A DNA stretch of 64,000 nucleotides from Acidobacteriota bacterium. Its GTDB lineage: Bacteria; Acidobacteriota; Terriglobia; Terriglobales; Acidobacteriaceae. The DNA is taken from assembly GCA_021778845.1 (NCBI GenBank), contig JAJYBU010000007.1, forward strand, positions 62,001 to 126,000, in the 5' to 3' direction. Made by a program: the position numbers and the translations under genes. The notes beneath the pieces are model-generated. The model was given only the letters and a program-made list of their open reading frames with translations. It was not told where the DNA came from and did no database searches. Shown one piece after another: positions 54,774 to 63,282 of the stretch; positions within the stretch are counted from its first letter, which is position 1, and each line of letters begins with the position of its first letter.

Positions 54774-56276
54774 TTGAGTCCAGATACCGCGCAGTTGAAA
54801 CGGCACCAGGTTCTCTTCCTCAATCGCAAGAGCGATCTCTCCCTCCAGGTACAGCTCGCGGCCCAGCTCAAGGGCATGATTCAGAGCGGGCAACTGGGCA
54901 CCGGCGACCCGCTGCCCTCCAGCCGCGAGCTTGCCGCAGAGCTCAAAGTCTCCCGCAATACGGTGGTCTACGCCTATGAGCGACTGATCAGCGAGGGATA
55001 TCTTAGCAGCCGCCTGCGCTCCCGCATCTACGTGTCAGACACAGCTCCTGAGTTGCGTTCCGCAGCTCAGCGCCGCAGCAGCCAGCAGGACATCGCACCG
55101 GCGGTTCACGTACCCAGAGCCAGTTATTCTGCCGGACCAAAACCCTTTCGCCCCTGCCAGCCCGATGTCCAGCGCTTTCCTCTCGCGCTATGGAATCGCC
55201 TCCGCGGACGGGCTCTCCGCACCACCAACCGCAGCCTGCTGCACTACAACTCCGAGGCAGTGCTGGGGTTCCGTCCCCTGCGCGAAAACCTTGCCATGTA
55301 TCTGCGCGACAGCCGCGGCGTAGCCTGCGAGTGGTGGCAGATCGCCATCACCACCGGCTCGCAGCAGGCCCTCTATCTCCTCGCCCATCTCCTCCTCAAG
55401 CCCGGCGATACCGTCTACATGGAAAACCCCGGCTACAGCGGCGCCGTGCGCGCATGGAAGTCCGCCGGCGCATCCATCGAGCACTTGCCCATTGACCAGC
55501 ATGGAATGGTCTTTCCGCCGCTCGAGACCTCACCCGTCTCGCTCGTCTATGTCACCCCTTCCCGCCAGTTCCCCACTGGAGCGTCCTTGTCGCTGGCCCG
55601 CAGACTCTCCCTGGCTAACGGTGCCGTCAGTGCGCAGACCTGGATCGTCGAAGACGATTACGACTCCGAGTTTCGCTACATCGCACCTCCGCTCCCCAGC
55701 ATGCAGAGCCTCGACTCCGGCAACCGCGTCATCTACGTCGGCACCTTCAGCAAGCTCTTGTTTCCTTCCCTGCGGCTCGGATACGCTGTGCTGCCAAAGG
55801 CATTGGTCGAACCGTTCACAGACCTCAAGACCGTGGCCGAAGATCATGGGCCCATGATCGATCAGGCAACCCTCGCTGCATTCCTCGATAGTGGCGCCTT
55901 CTATTCGCACATCCGGCGCTGCCGCAAAAACTATGCCGAGCGGCAGCAGGTCTTCCTCGATGCCATCCAGAAAGGCAGCCTGCCGCTGGAGTTCCGCTAT
56001 CGCGACGGAGGTATGAATCTCACCGGTTTTCTACCCGACACCTACGACGATCTCGCCTGGTCGGCTCGCCTCAAGCGCGCAGGACTGGACGTGCCCGCCC
56101 TGTCCCAGTACGCAGCCGGTCCCACCGAGCGTGGCCTGGTCTTCGGATTCACTGCATTTACGCCAGCACAGATACGCCGCGGCGTGGATAAGCTGTTGGG
56201 CCTGAAACTCGATCGGCCCATCCCCTCATCTGGCTCTCTGAGAGTGGCTGCATCTGGCTCTTTACTGGCACCATGA
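54774..56276 (+). CDS. MocR-type PLP-dependent transcriptional regulator
   Basis: The 500-residue product uses a TTG start at 54774 with AGGAG seven bases upstream. An N-terminal GntR-like winged helix (about residues 20-88, 'LSLQVQLAAQLKGMIQSGQLGTGDPLPSSRELAAELKVSRNTVVYAYERLISEGYL') is joined to a class-I aminotransferase domain (about 125-480). That domain has 'ITTGSQQALYLLAHLLLKPGDTVYMENPGYSG', 'IVEDDYDSEFRY' and the PLP-binding Lys327 in 'VGTFSKLLFPSLRLGY'. MocR proteins sense vitamin B6 or an amine such as GABA. It likely binds the operator at 54593. Confidence 0.92.
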   Translation: MSPDTAQLKRHQVLFLNRKSDLSLQVQLAAQLKGMIQSGQLGTGDPLPSSRELAAELKVSRNTVVYAYERLISEGYLSSRLRSRIYVSDTAPELRSAAQRRSSQQDIAPAVHVPRASYSAGPKPFRPCQPDVQRFPLALWNRLRGRALRTTNRSLLHYNSEAVLGFRPLRENLAMYLRDSRGVACEWWQIAITTGSQQALYLLAHLLLKPGDTVYMENPGYSGAVRAWKSAGASIEHLPIDQHGMVFPPLETSPVSLVYVTPSRQFPTGASLSLARRLSLANGAVSAQTWIVEDDYDSEFRYIAPPLPSMQSLDSGNRVIYVGTFSKLLFPSLRLGYAVLPKALVEPFTDLKTVAEDHGPMIDQATLAAFLDSGAFYSHIRRCRKNYAERQQVFLDAIQKGSLPLEFRYRDGGMNLTGFLPDTYDDLAWSARLKRAGLDVPALSQYAAGPTERGLVFGFTAFTPAQIRRGVDKLLGLKLDRPIPSSGSLRVAASGSLLAP

Positions 56277-56416
56277 TCTCCATCAATATAAGAGAATCTC
56301 ATGGGCCGCAAGACCTCCTCACCCCCGCCGCAGCATAGCGTTCGCTCGGGCCGGAACGTCTTGCAACACACGCCTTCTCCTAAACCTTTGCCGTTTTAGC
56401 GCTACGTGGTGATTCA

Positions 56417-57049
56417 ATGTTTGTAAGACAAAGCTGGTTGCCGCAATCGCAGCAGGACGTGCAGGACCTCATCACCAATAATCCCTGGGGGATGCTCGTC
56501 TCCAACGGCAGCGACGGGCCGAACGTCACCAATCTGCAGTTTGTCCTGTATCCAACGCGCAGCGAAAAGGGCGTTCTCACCAGCCATCTGGCACGGGCCA
56601 ACGCGCACGCCGCAGCCCTGCAGCAACTCACCGAGCCAGCCCTCGCAGTCTTTCACGGCCCCAGCAGCTATGTAACCGCGAGCTGGTATCCCGGCCGCGA
56701 CATGCCACCGACCGTCTATTACACCGCCGTGCATTGCTATGGCCCGCTGCTCTTTCACGACCACGCACAGTTGCGCGAGTCCCTCGAAGACCTTACCGTC
56801 CGCAGCGAAGCCGGCATACCCGATGGGTGGAAGACTCACGAGATTCCCGACGCAGCCATTCAGCGCAGACTGCCCGCCATCCTTGGCTTCGAGCTCACGA
56901 TCGAACGCCTGGAGGCTAAGTTCAAGCTCGGTCAGGATGAACCCAAGCGCGATGCGATGGCCGTTGCGGAGCGTCTGCTAAAGTCAACCAATCCACAGGA
57001 CGTCGCCCTCGGAGCCATGGTCTACCGGTATAACGAAGCCAGACCCTGA
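56417..57049 (+). CDS. PaiB-family FMN-binding-like protein
   Basis: The 210-residue protein matches the PaiB/FMN-binding-split-barrel family: 'LITNNPWGMLVSN', 'PTRSEKGVLTSHLARANAHAAAL', 'VFHGPSSYVTASWYPG', 'VPTWNY'-equivalent 'PPTVYYTAVHCYG', and 'AILGFELTIERLEAKFKLGQDEP'. PaiB was described as a repressor linked to polyamine and protease control in Bacillus; other members may be flavin or heme enzymes. Its place right after a MocR regulator, a common pairing, suggests control by it. Confidence 0.9.
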   Translation: MFVRQSWLPQSQQDVQDLITNNPWGMLVSNGSDGPNVTNLQFVLYPTRSEKGVLTSHLARANAHAAALQQLTEPALAVFHGPSSYVTASWYPGRDMPPTVYYTAVHCYGPLLFHDHAQLRESLEDLTVRSEAGIPDGWKTHEIPDAAIQRRLPAILGFELTIERLEAKFKLGQDEPKRDAMAVAERLLKSTNPQDVALGAMVYRYNEARP

Positions 57050-57105
57050 CCCGCATGCCGGACACCGCATCGAGGCAACATCACACGGACTATCGGAGGT
57101 ACACG

Positions 57106-58827
57106 ATGAGCTTGCGCAGAAGTGCACTCCTTTCGCTGACGCTGGTCGCACTGGCGATCTCCATTCCGGATAAGTCACTGCAAGCCCAGACCTGCGTGCA
57201 GGGCGGCGCCAACCTCGTCCTCGTGGGAGGCAAGGTCTGGATCGGCCCATCCTCTCAGGCCGAGGCTGTTGCCATTCGCGGAACCCATATCCTCGCGACA
57301 GGGACCTCCGCTGCCATGCTCAAGCTCGCTCTGCCGGGAGCGAGGATCATCCAGTTGCACGGTAGGCTCGTGCTCCCGGGCTTCAACGATGCCCACGTAC
57401 ACATCCAGATTGGCGGCGCGAATCTGGTCGGCGTCCATCTCACCGACACCCATAGTCCTGAGCAATTCCGCGACCGCATCGCGGCCTACGCAAAGACGCT
57501 TCCGAAGGGCAAGTGGATTCTCAACGGAGCCTGGGACGAGCAGCGCTGGACTCCAGTGGCTCTCCCAACCCACCAACTCATCGACGCCGTAACCCTGGAC
57601 AATCCCGTAGCGGTTTCGCGCACCGACCTGCACATGATTCTCGCCAACGCCTATGCCATGAAGCTGGCAGGCGTGAATCGTGACACGAAGGACATTCCGG
57701 GAGGCGTCATTCTGCGCGACGCCGAGGGCAATCCCACCGGCATCTTCAAGGACGCAGCAAAAGCGTTGATCCTCTCAAAGATTCCGCCAGAAACCGAAGC
57801 CGACATGGAGACCTACATTCTTGCGACTCAGAAAGTCGCCGCGCAGAATGGTGTCACCAGCGTGCAGGACATGGCCGTCAGCCCCACCGATTCCGACGGC
57901 CGCCTCAAGCTTCAGGCCCTCCAGAAGCTCGCTCGCGAGGGCCAGCTCAAGCTGCGTGTCGCCGAATGCCTGCCCCTCGCGGACGGTCGGCAGATGGCCG
58001 AGTTAGGCATCGAATCCACCTTCGGAAATGATCTGTTTCACATCGGCTGCCTCAAGAGCTTTGCCGACGGCGGACTCGGCGCATCCACCGCATGGTTCAC
58101 CGCGCCGTACGCGGATAACCCGAACAACTACGGCATCGCCAGTGACACCATGCAGCATCCCGAAGCGATGTACGCGCAATTCAAGCTGGCCGACGAGGCT
58201 GGCCTGCAATTAATCACGCATGCCATCGGCGATCGTGCCAACCACACCATCCTCGATATGTATGAGCGACTCGAGAAAGAAGATGGCCCGAGCGACCGCC
58301 GCGACCGCATCGAGCACGCCCAGACCCTCCTGCCAGAGGACATTCCCCGATTCGCGAAGCTGCACGTGATTGCATCCGTACAGCCCTACCACGCGATAGA
58401 CGACGGACGCTGGGCGGAGAAGCGCCTCGGCCCAGAGCGAATCAGAACGACCTATGCCTTTCGCTCACTCATGGATTCGGGTGCAGTGGTCGCCTTCGGG
58501 TCCGACTGGCCCGTGGGCCCACTCGTCCCACTCACCGGAATCTACGCAGCCGTGACACGGCGAACCATCGACGGCAGGAACCCCGGCGGATGGATGCCGC
58601 AGGAGAAAGTTTCAGTGGCTCAAGCCGTCCGCGCCTACACCTTCAATGCGGCCTACGCTGAACACGAAGAGACGCTCAAAGGCTCCATCGTGCCCGGCCA
58701 GCTTGCCGATCTCATTCTTCTCTCGGACGACATCTTCCACATCGATCCCGTGAAGATCGATGCCGTAAAGGTGGACATGACGCTCCTCGGTGGCGAGGTC
58801 ATCTACAGCCGTATCGCTGAACGCTGA
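57106..58827 (+). CDS. Secreted YtcJ-like amidohydrolase
   Basis: I place the start at 57106 (MSLRRSALLSLTLVALAIS), with CGGAGGT five bases before it, giving a signal peptide and 573 residues. It shows the metal-dependent amidohydrolase-3 pattern: 'LHGRLVLPGFNDAHVHIQIGGANL' (HxH ligands), 'FKSFADGGLGA' context ('CLKSFADGGLGASTAWFTAPY'), 'LITHAIGDRANHTILDMYERLE', 'DRIEHAQTLLPEDI' and 'VAFGSDWPVGPLVP' (Asp ligand). Members hydrolyse N-acyl or cyclic amides; the exact substrate is unknown. It is last in the MocR, PaiB, amidohydrolase set and may work with the receptor at 51304. Confidence 0.92.
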   Translation: MSLRRSALLSLTLVALAISIPDKSLQAQTCVQGGANLVLVGGKVWIGPSSQAEAVAIRGTHILATGTSAAMLKLALPGARIIQLHGRLVLPGFNDAHVHIQIGGANLVGVHLTDTHSPEQFRDRIAAYAKTLPKGKWILNGAWDEQRWTPVALPTHQLIDAVTLDNPVAVSRTDLHMILANAYAMKLAGVNRDTKDIPGGVILRDAEGNPTGIFKDAAKALILSKIPPETEADMETYILATQKVAAQNGVTSVQDMAVSPTDSDGRLKLQALQKLAREGQLKLRVAECLPLADGRQMAELGIESTFGNDLFHIGCLKSFADGGLGASTAWFTAPYADNPNNYGIASDTMQHPEAMYAQFKLADEAGLQLITHAIGDRANHTILDMYERLEKEDGPSDRRDRIEHAQTLLPEDIPRFAKLHVIASVQPYHAIDDGRWAEKRLGPERIRTTYAFRSLMDSGAVVAFGSDWPVGPLVPLTGIYAAVTRRTIDGRNPGGWMPQEKVSVAQAVRAYTFNAAYAEHEETLKGSIVPGQLADLILLSDDIFHIDPVKIDAVKVDMTLLGGEVIYSRIAER

Positions 58828-58866
58828 CCTCGCGCCCAACATCTCATTTCCTCACGCTTATCTGGC

Positions 58867-60351
58867 TCACTGCTTCATCCGGCTCACCAGATTCGTCGTC
58901 GAAAACCCCTCCACCGTCGGCACAATCTCCACTCGCCCGCCTGCGGCGATCACGTCCTCATGCCCCACCACGGTCTCCACCGAATAATCCCCACCCTTCA
59001 CCAGCACATCCGGCTTCACCGCGCGAATCACTTCGATCGGCGTATCCTCATCGAACACCACCACTGCGTCCACCGCAGCCAGAGCCGCCATCACCCGCGC
59101 TCGTTCATTCTCTCCCACCACCGGTCGTGTCGGCCCCTTCAGCCGCTGCACGCTCGCATCCGAATTCAGTCCCAGCACCAGCTTCGATCCAAACCGGCGG
59201 CACTCCTCCAGCAGCGTCACATGCCCCACATGCAGCAGGTCGAAGCACCCGTTCGTAAACACGATCGTCTCGCCCGCAGATCTCCACTCCGCAACCCGTT
59301 TCGCCAGCCGCTCGCTATCCAGCACCTTCTCTCCGCCGCGAATCCCACTCGACGGCGTCAGCGCGGCCACCAACTCATGCTGCGCAATCGCCACAGTTCC
59401 CATCTTCCCCACCACGATCCCCGCCGCCAGATTCGCCACATCCACCGCTGTCTCAATCTTGAGTCCGCCCGCCATGCCAGCGGCCAGCGTAGCAATCACC
59501 GTATCCCCCGCACCCGACACATCAAACACCTCACGCGCCCGCGCCGGCGAGTGATACACTCCGCCCTCCCAAAGCACGCGAATCCCCTTCTCGCTCATCG
59601 TCACCGTCAGATACTTCAACCCATGCTTCTCGCGTTCCACCTCACCCGCAACCAGCAACGCCTCCAGTTCATCCGTGCCCACACCCGTCGCCATTGCCAA
59701 CTCGCTCAGGTTCGGACACACCATCGTCGCGCCCGCATACTTCCCAAAGTCCGGCGTCTTCGGATCAGCCAACACCGGAATCCCCGCAACCTTCGCCGCG
59801 GCAATCACCGCCGCGCACAACTCCGCCGACAACGCACCTTTCGCATAGTCCGACAGCACCACCGCGTGGACCTTACGCACCAGCCCTTCAACGCGTTCCC
59901 GCAGCCGCTGCCGGTCCTCCGCACTCGGCGCCTCCTTGCTCTCAATATCCAGCCGCAACAACTGCTGTTGCCGCCCCACAATCCTGGTCTTCGAAATCGT
60001 CGGCAGCCTCGTCGTCACCACGCCCACCGCATCGATCCCGGCCGCCTCCACCAGTGCCGCCAGTTCGTCCTTATCCTTATCTTCGCCCCAGAACCCTGCC
60101 AGCACCGCCTGGCAGCCCAGCCCCACCAGGTTCATCGCAACATTCGCCGCACCGCCTGCGCGCTCAAAGTGCTGCGCATGCCGCAGCACCGGCACCGGAG
60201 CCTCCGGCGAGATCCGGTCCACTTCACCCAGGATGTACCGATCGAGCATCAAATCCCCAACCACCAGCACCTTCAGGTGTCCAAACCCACCCTCCAGCAG
60301 TCCCAGCACCGCATGTGTCTCCGCCAGCATCGTCGTCTCAAGTCTCCCCAA
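58867..60351 (-). CDS. hldE: Bifunctional heptose-7-phosphate kinase / heptose-1-phosphate adenylyltransferase
   Basis: The 494-residue HldE (RfaE) makes ADP-glycero-manno-heptose for the LPS inner core. The N-terminal ribokinase-like domain has 'VVGDLMLDRYILGEVDRISPEAPVPVLR', 'AGGAANVAMNLVGLG' and the catalytic 'FDVSGAGDTVIATLAAGM'. The C-terminal nucleotidyltransferase has 'VFTNGCFDLLHVGHVTLLEECR', with the HxGH motif, and 'VKPDVLVKGGDYSVETVVG'. A start at codon 8 (MLAETHAVLG) is also possible. It follows the heptosyltransferase gene by 27 bases on the same strand. Confidence 0.96.
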   Translation of the reverse strand: MGRLETTMLAETHAVLGLLEGGFGHLKVLVVGDLMLDRYILGEVDRISPEAPVPVLRHAQHFERAGGAANVAMNLVGLGCQAVLAGFWGEDKDKDELAALVEAAGIDAVGVVTTRLPTISKTRIVGRQQQLLRLDIESKEAPSAEDRQRLRERVEGLVRKVHAVVLSDYAKGALSAELCAAVIAAAKVAGIPVLADPKTPDFGKYAGATMVCPNLSELAMATGVGTDELEALLVAGEVEREKHGLKYLTVTMSEKGIRVLWEGGVYHSPARAREVFDVSGAGDTVIATLAAGMAGGLKIETAVDVANLAAGIVVGKMGTVAIAQHELVAALTPSSGIRGGEKVLDSERLAKRVAEWRSAGETIVFTNGCFDLLHVGHVTLLEECRRFGSKLVLGLNSDASVQRLKGPTRPVVGENERARVMAALAAVDAVVVFDEDTPIEVIRAVKPDVLVKGGDYSVETVVGHEDVIAAGGRVEIVPTVEGFSTTNLVSRMKQ

Positions 60352-60378
60352 CCATCATCGCACCACAAGTTTCCGTTT

Positions 60379-61527
60379 TCAGTTGTCAGCAATCGCCTTC
60401 GTGCTTACGGACAACTGACAACGCACCGCCTCCATCACCTCATCCACACCAATCGACATCAAACACTTCTTCTGCTGCTCCAAACAAGTCTCCAGCCCAC
60501 ACCCCCAGCACTCCACCTCGTGATACAGCACCCGATGCTGCTTCCCAAACGGAAACCACTGCCGGGGAATATTCCTCGCCGCAAAGATCGCCACCACAGG
60601 AGTTCCTACAGCCGCAGCCAGATGCATCGGCCCGCTGTCGTGCCCCACAAACAACCGCGCCCGCGCAATCGCCGCAGCGCTCTCCCTTGGTGTCAGCCTC
60701 CCGCACAAATTCACCACCACCCCTCCGCCATTCGCCCGCCAACCCTCCGCCGCGAACTCACTTGCTGCGCTCTCCTCCGCAGCACCGGCCAGCAGGAGCG
60801 CCCGTCCCGGAAACTCCGCTGCCATCCGTCCCAGCAGCTCCCGCCAATTCTCCTTACCCCAATCCTTGGCCTGCACCTTCGTTCCCACGCTCACCGCAAT
60901 CGACTCCACTGCAAGCGCCTCCTCGCCCATTGCCCGCGCCGCAATCTCATCTTCCGCAGCACTCAAGTGCAGATCCCAGCTCGCCGGATCACTCATCCTT
61001 CCCGGGTCGGTAATCTCTCCGGCCTCGCCCAACTCGCCAATGCACCGCACCAACCGCGCCGCCTCCGGCTCCAGGTTGCCTCCACCCATCGCACGGTCTT
61101 TCCCGCCCGTCGCCGCACCATAAAAATTTCGCTGCATTCCCTCCGTCAGCGGGACCCCGATCATCCGCCGCACGCCACACATCCTGAAGAAAGCCTCATC
61201 GCGGCGGGCCACCTTCAGCCCCCGCGCCGCAGCCAGATACACCACCACCTCCGGCCGCCACCGCACAATCCTCCACCACAGCCCCAGCAGCTCGCCCACG
61301 CTCCGCGTCCCGACCGCATACCGCACATACCCATGCACCAGTCCCGACCCATCCAGCACCGCCGCCGCTGCCGGCGCCTTTGTACTCACCGGAAAATTTG
61401 TCAGCATCCGCCGCTCCGCCGCCGGAAACGCCCGCGCCACCAGGTGCAGCGCCGGCAGCGCCACCACCATATCGCCCAGGCTCCCCAGCCGATACACCAG
61501 CACCCGCCGCGTCATCTTCTTTCCCAT
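60379..61527 (-). CDS. Family 9 glycosyltransferase (ADP-heptose:LPS heptosyltransferase-like)
   Basis: The 382-residue protein has the GT9 features 'VLVYRLGSLGDMVVALPALHLVARAFP', 'VAVSVGTKVQAKDWGKENWREL'-type donor-site segment, 'LCGRLTPRESAAAIARARLFVGHDSGPMHLAAAVGTPVVAIFA' and 'GCGLETCLEQQKKCLMSI' near the C-terminus. It transfers heptose, or a related sugar, to the lipid A core at the cytoplasmic membrane. Directly upstream of hldE, it probably shares its transcript. An inverted repeat CAGTTGTC/GACAACTG overlaps its last codons. Confidence 0.92.
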   Translation of the reverse strand: MGKKMTRRVLVYRLGSLGDMVVALPALHLVARAFPAAERRMLTNFPVSTKAPAAAAVLDGSGLVHGYVRYAVGTRSVGELLGLWWRIVRWRPEVVVYLAAARGLKVARRDEAFFRMCGVRRMIGVPLTEGMQRNFYGAATGGKDRAMGGGNLEPEAARLVRCIGELGEAGEITDPGRMSDPASWDLHLSAAEDEIAARAMGEEALAVESIAVSVGTKVQAKDWGKENWRELLGRMAAEFPGRALLLAGAAEESAASEFAAEGWRANGGGVVVNLCGRLTPRESAAAIARARLFVGHDSGPMHLAAAVGTPVVAIFAARNIPRQWFPFGKQHRVLYHEVECWGCGLETCLEQQKKCLMSIGVDEVMEAVRCQLSVSTKAIADN

Positions 61528-61602
61528 GCCTCAAGTGTCGCATCCACACTCTCCCCCACACCACCCCCAACCCCTTCGCCTGCCTCACCACAAAATGGGT
61601 GC

Positions 61603-61631
61603 CCCATGTCCCTCGCACCTGGGGACATGGG
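61603..61631. repeat. Intergenic hairpin repeat
   Basis: CCCATGTCCC (61603-61612) and GGGACATGGG (61622-61631) with a nine-base loop, preceded by GGGTGC and followed by AGCCACAAATCC. I know this frame (GTGCCCCAT, variable stem, TGGG, CACAAATC) as a dispersed repeat of Acidobacteriota. It lies between divergent genes, so it is not a simple terminator. Confidence 0.55.
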
Positions 61632-61722
61632 AGCCACAAATCCGAGCGTCCCAACCACCCCGCATCCGCCGCCCCACATTGCCCCAGCGCCGCACTCCCG
61701 TTATGCTTGCTCTCACCACCAC

Positions 61723-62304
61723 ATGCTCGACGCCGCCCAAATCGTAGCTCTCCAGGACCAGTCCACTCTCCACGGTCACGACCCCGCGTCACCCGCTCCC
61801 ATTCCCTCATCGCCCTTCGAACAGATCATCCTCGATCAGCACCAGGCCAACTTCGATCTCTGGCACCGCGAAGACTTAGCCCGCGACCCCGAAGCCTCCG
61901 ACAGCACCATCGTTCAGGTCAAGCACGACATCGACCGTCTCAACCAGCGCCGCAACGACCTCGCCGAGCAGCTCGACATTGCGCTCCTCCAACTCGCGCC
62001 CGACAACTCCACAGCGCCCCTCCACTCCGAATCCCCCGGCCTCATCATCGACCGCCTCTCCATCCTCGCCCTCAAAATCTTCCACACCCAGGAGCAACTC
62101 CATCGCTCCACCCCCGAGCATCAGCAGCGCAACATGGACCGCCTTCTCGTGTTGAACCAACAGCGGGCTGATCTCGTATCCTGTCTTGCCGATCTATGGA
62201 ACGATGTCCTCACCGGCCGTCGCCGCTTCAAGCTCTACCGCCAGCTCAAGATGTACAACGACCCTACCCTCAACCCCGTTCTCTACACCCGCTCCCCCAT
62301 CTGA
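61723..62304 (+). CDS. DUF4254 domain protein
   Basis: The start is set at 61723 (MLDAAQIVALQDQ), giving 193 residues; the frame is open far upstream only because it is antisense to GC-rich genes. Residues 30 onwards match the uncharacterised DUF4254 family: 'FEQIILDQHQANFDLWHREDLARDPEASDSTIVQVKHDIDRLNQRRNDLAEQLD', 'LIIDRLSILALKIFHTQEQL' and 'LVSCLADLWNDVLTGRRRFKLYRQLKMYND'. It is wholly helical and soluble. It is usually seen near LPS heptosyltransferase genes, as here, so a cell-envelope role is likely but unproven. Confidence 0.85.
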   Translation: MLDAAQIVALQDQSTLHGHDPASPAPIPSSPFEQIILDQHQANFDLWHREDLARDPEASDSTIVQVKHDIDRLNQRRNDLAEQLDIALLQLAPDNSTAPLHSESPGLIIDRLSILALKIFHTQEQLHRSTPEHQQRNMDRLLVLNQQRADLVSCLADLWNDVLTGRRRFKLYRQLKMYNDPTLNPVLYTRSPI

Positions 62305-62415
62305 CGCAACATCCGGTACACTCTCAGTTGACCTCTATCCACCAACACCCGTATAACCCCAATTACCATCGAAGTACTCTATCTTGAAATCCCTAGCCGT
62401 CTAACCGAGAACACC

Positions 62416-63003
62416 ATGGCAACGAAGCCAGCAACATCGACCTCCGAATCCAAAACTCCCAAAGTGACTGCCACGCTCAAGACCCCGCGAACTCTCGCCG
62501 GAAATCCTCAACACGCCAACGACGCTACCCGCAGGTCCACGCTCTCGCTCTACGAGAGCGCGCTCAAGCTCATGCAGTCCGGCAAATATGAGAAAGCCCA
62601 CGAAGCCTTCACCGCGATGCTCGAATCCGCACCGCAGGACCTCGCCGACCGCATTCGCATGTACATCTCTGCCTGTGTCGGCCAGATCCACAAAGGCACC
62701 ACCAACTTCCAGACACACGAAGAGCGCTACGACTACGCCATCTCCCTGCTCAATCAGGGCAACTACGAAGATGCCCGCGAGCACCTCCAGGAGATTCTTC
62801 TCCAGCACCAGTCCGCAGACTACGCCTTTTACGGACTCGCCCTCCTCTCCAGCCTCACCGGAGACGCCGACGGCTGCATCGATCACCTCTCCGAGGCTAT
62901 CCGTCTCAACGGCCAGAACCGCCTTCAGGCCCGCCTCGACTCCGACTTCGACGGCGTAGCCGAAGACCCTCGCTTCACCGAACTTCTCTACCCCGAAGTC
63001 TGA
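62416..63003 (+). CDS. TPR-like protein of unknown function
   Basis: The 195-residue protein has a Thr/Lys-rich disordered N-terminus (1-40) followed by tetratricopeptide-like helices: 'LYESALKLMQSGKYEKAHEAFTAMLESAP', 'YDYAISLLNQGNYEDAREHLQEILLQH' and 'ADYAFYGLALLSSLTGDADGCIDHLSEAIRLN'. It has no signal peptide, so it is probably a cytoplasmic scaffold. It is transcribed in the same direction as the DUF4254 gene, 111 bases away. Confidence 0.8.
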   Translation: MATKPATSTSESKTPKVTATLKTPRTLAGNPQHANDATRRSTLSLYESALKLMQSGKYEKAHEAFTAMLESAPQDLADRIRMYISACVGQIHKGTTNFQTHEERYDYAISLLNQGNYEDAREHLQEILLQHQSADYAFYGLALLSSLTGDADGCIDHLSEAIRLNGQNRLQARLDSDFDGVAEDPRFTELLYPEV

Positions 63004-63106
63004 CCCCAGGCGAGCAAGGGCGCCCCAGGCAGCTCCAACGACCCACCTGACGAAGCTCGACCACGCAGCAGCCCACGCTCAAGCAGTGTCACCCAATAGC
63101 TCCATC

Positions 63107-63127
63107 ATCCTGAGCGAAGCGAAGGAT
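63107..63127. repeat. Short interspersed palindromic repeat
   Basis: ATCCT (63107-63111), GAGCGAAGCGA, AGGAT (63123-63127). This ATCCTGAGCGAAGCGAAGGAT unit recurs, to my knowledge, in intergenic DNA of many soil bacteria including Acidobacteriota. The surrounding 63004-63282 has no gene. Confidence 0.5.
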
Positions 63128-63282
63128 CTCCATATTTGCTGTTGCACTTGCTAAAAGCCAGCAGCCGCGCGTATGCGCTCTGTTTCGTCCCACCCCCAGC
63201 AACGAGCCAACTTCGTCCCAACTTTACTTTCCGCACCCATCACCCCGCATCTCCCTCATCCGACTACACTGTTACCTGACGT

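Noticed and set aside
60380-60420. CAGTTGTC/GACAACTG hairpin as a terminator of the GT9 gene
   Set aside because: It lies inside the last codons of the gene, has an approximately 22-base loop and no T-run, and hldE follows after 27 bases, so termination there is unlikely.
58960-61722. Very long plus-strand frame leading into the DUF4254 gene
   Set aside because: Only the last 193 codons (from 61723) are protein-like; the rest is antisense to hldE and the GT9 gene.
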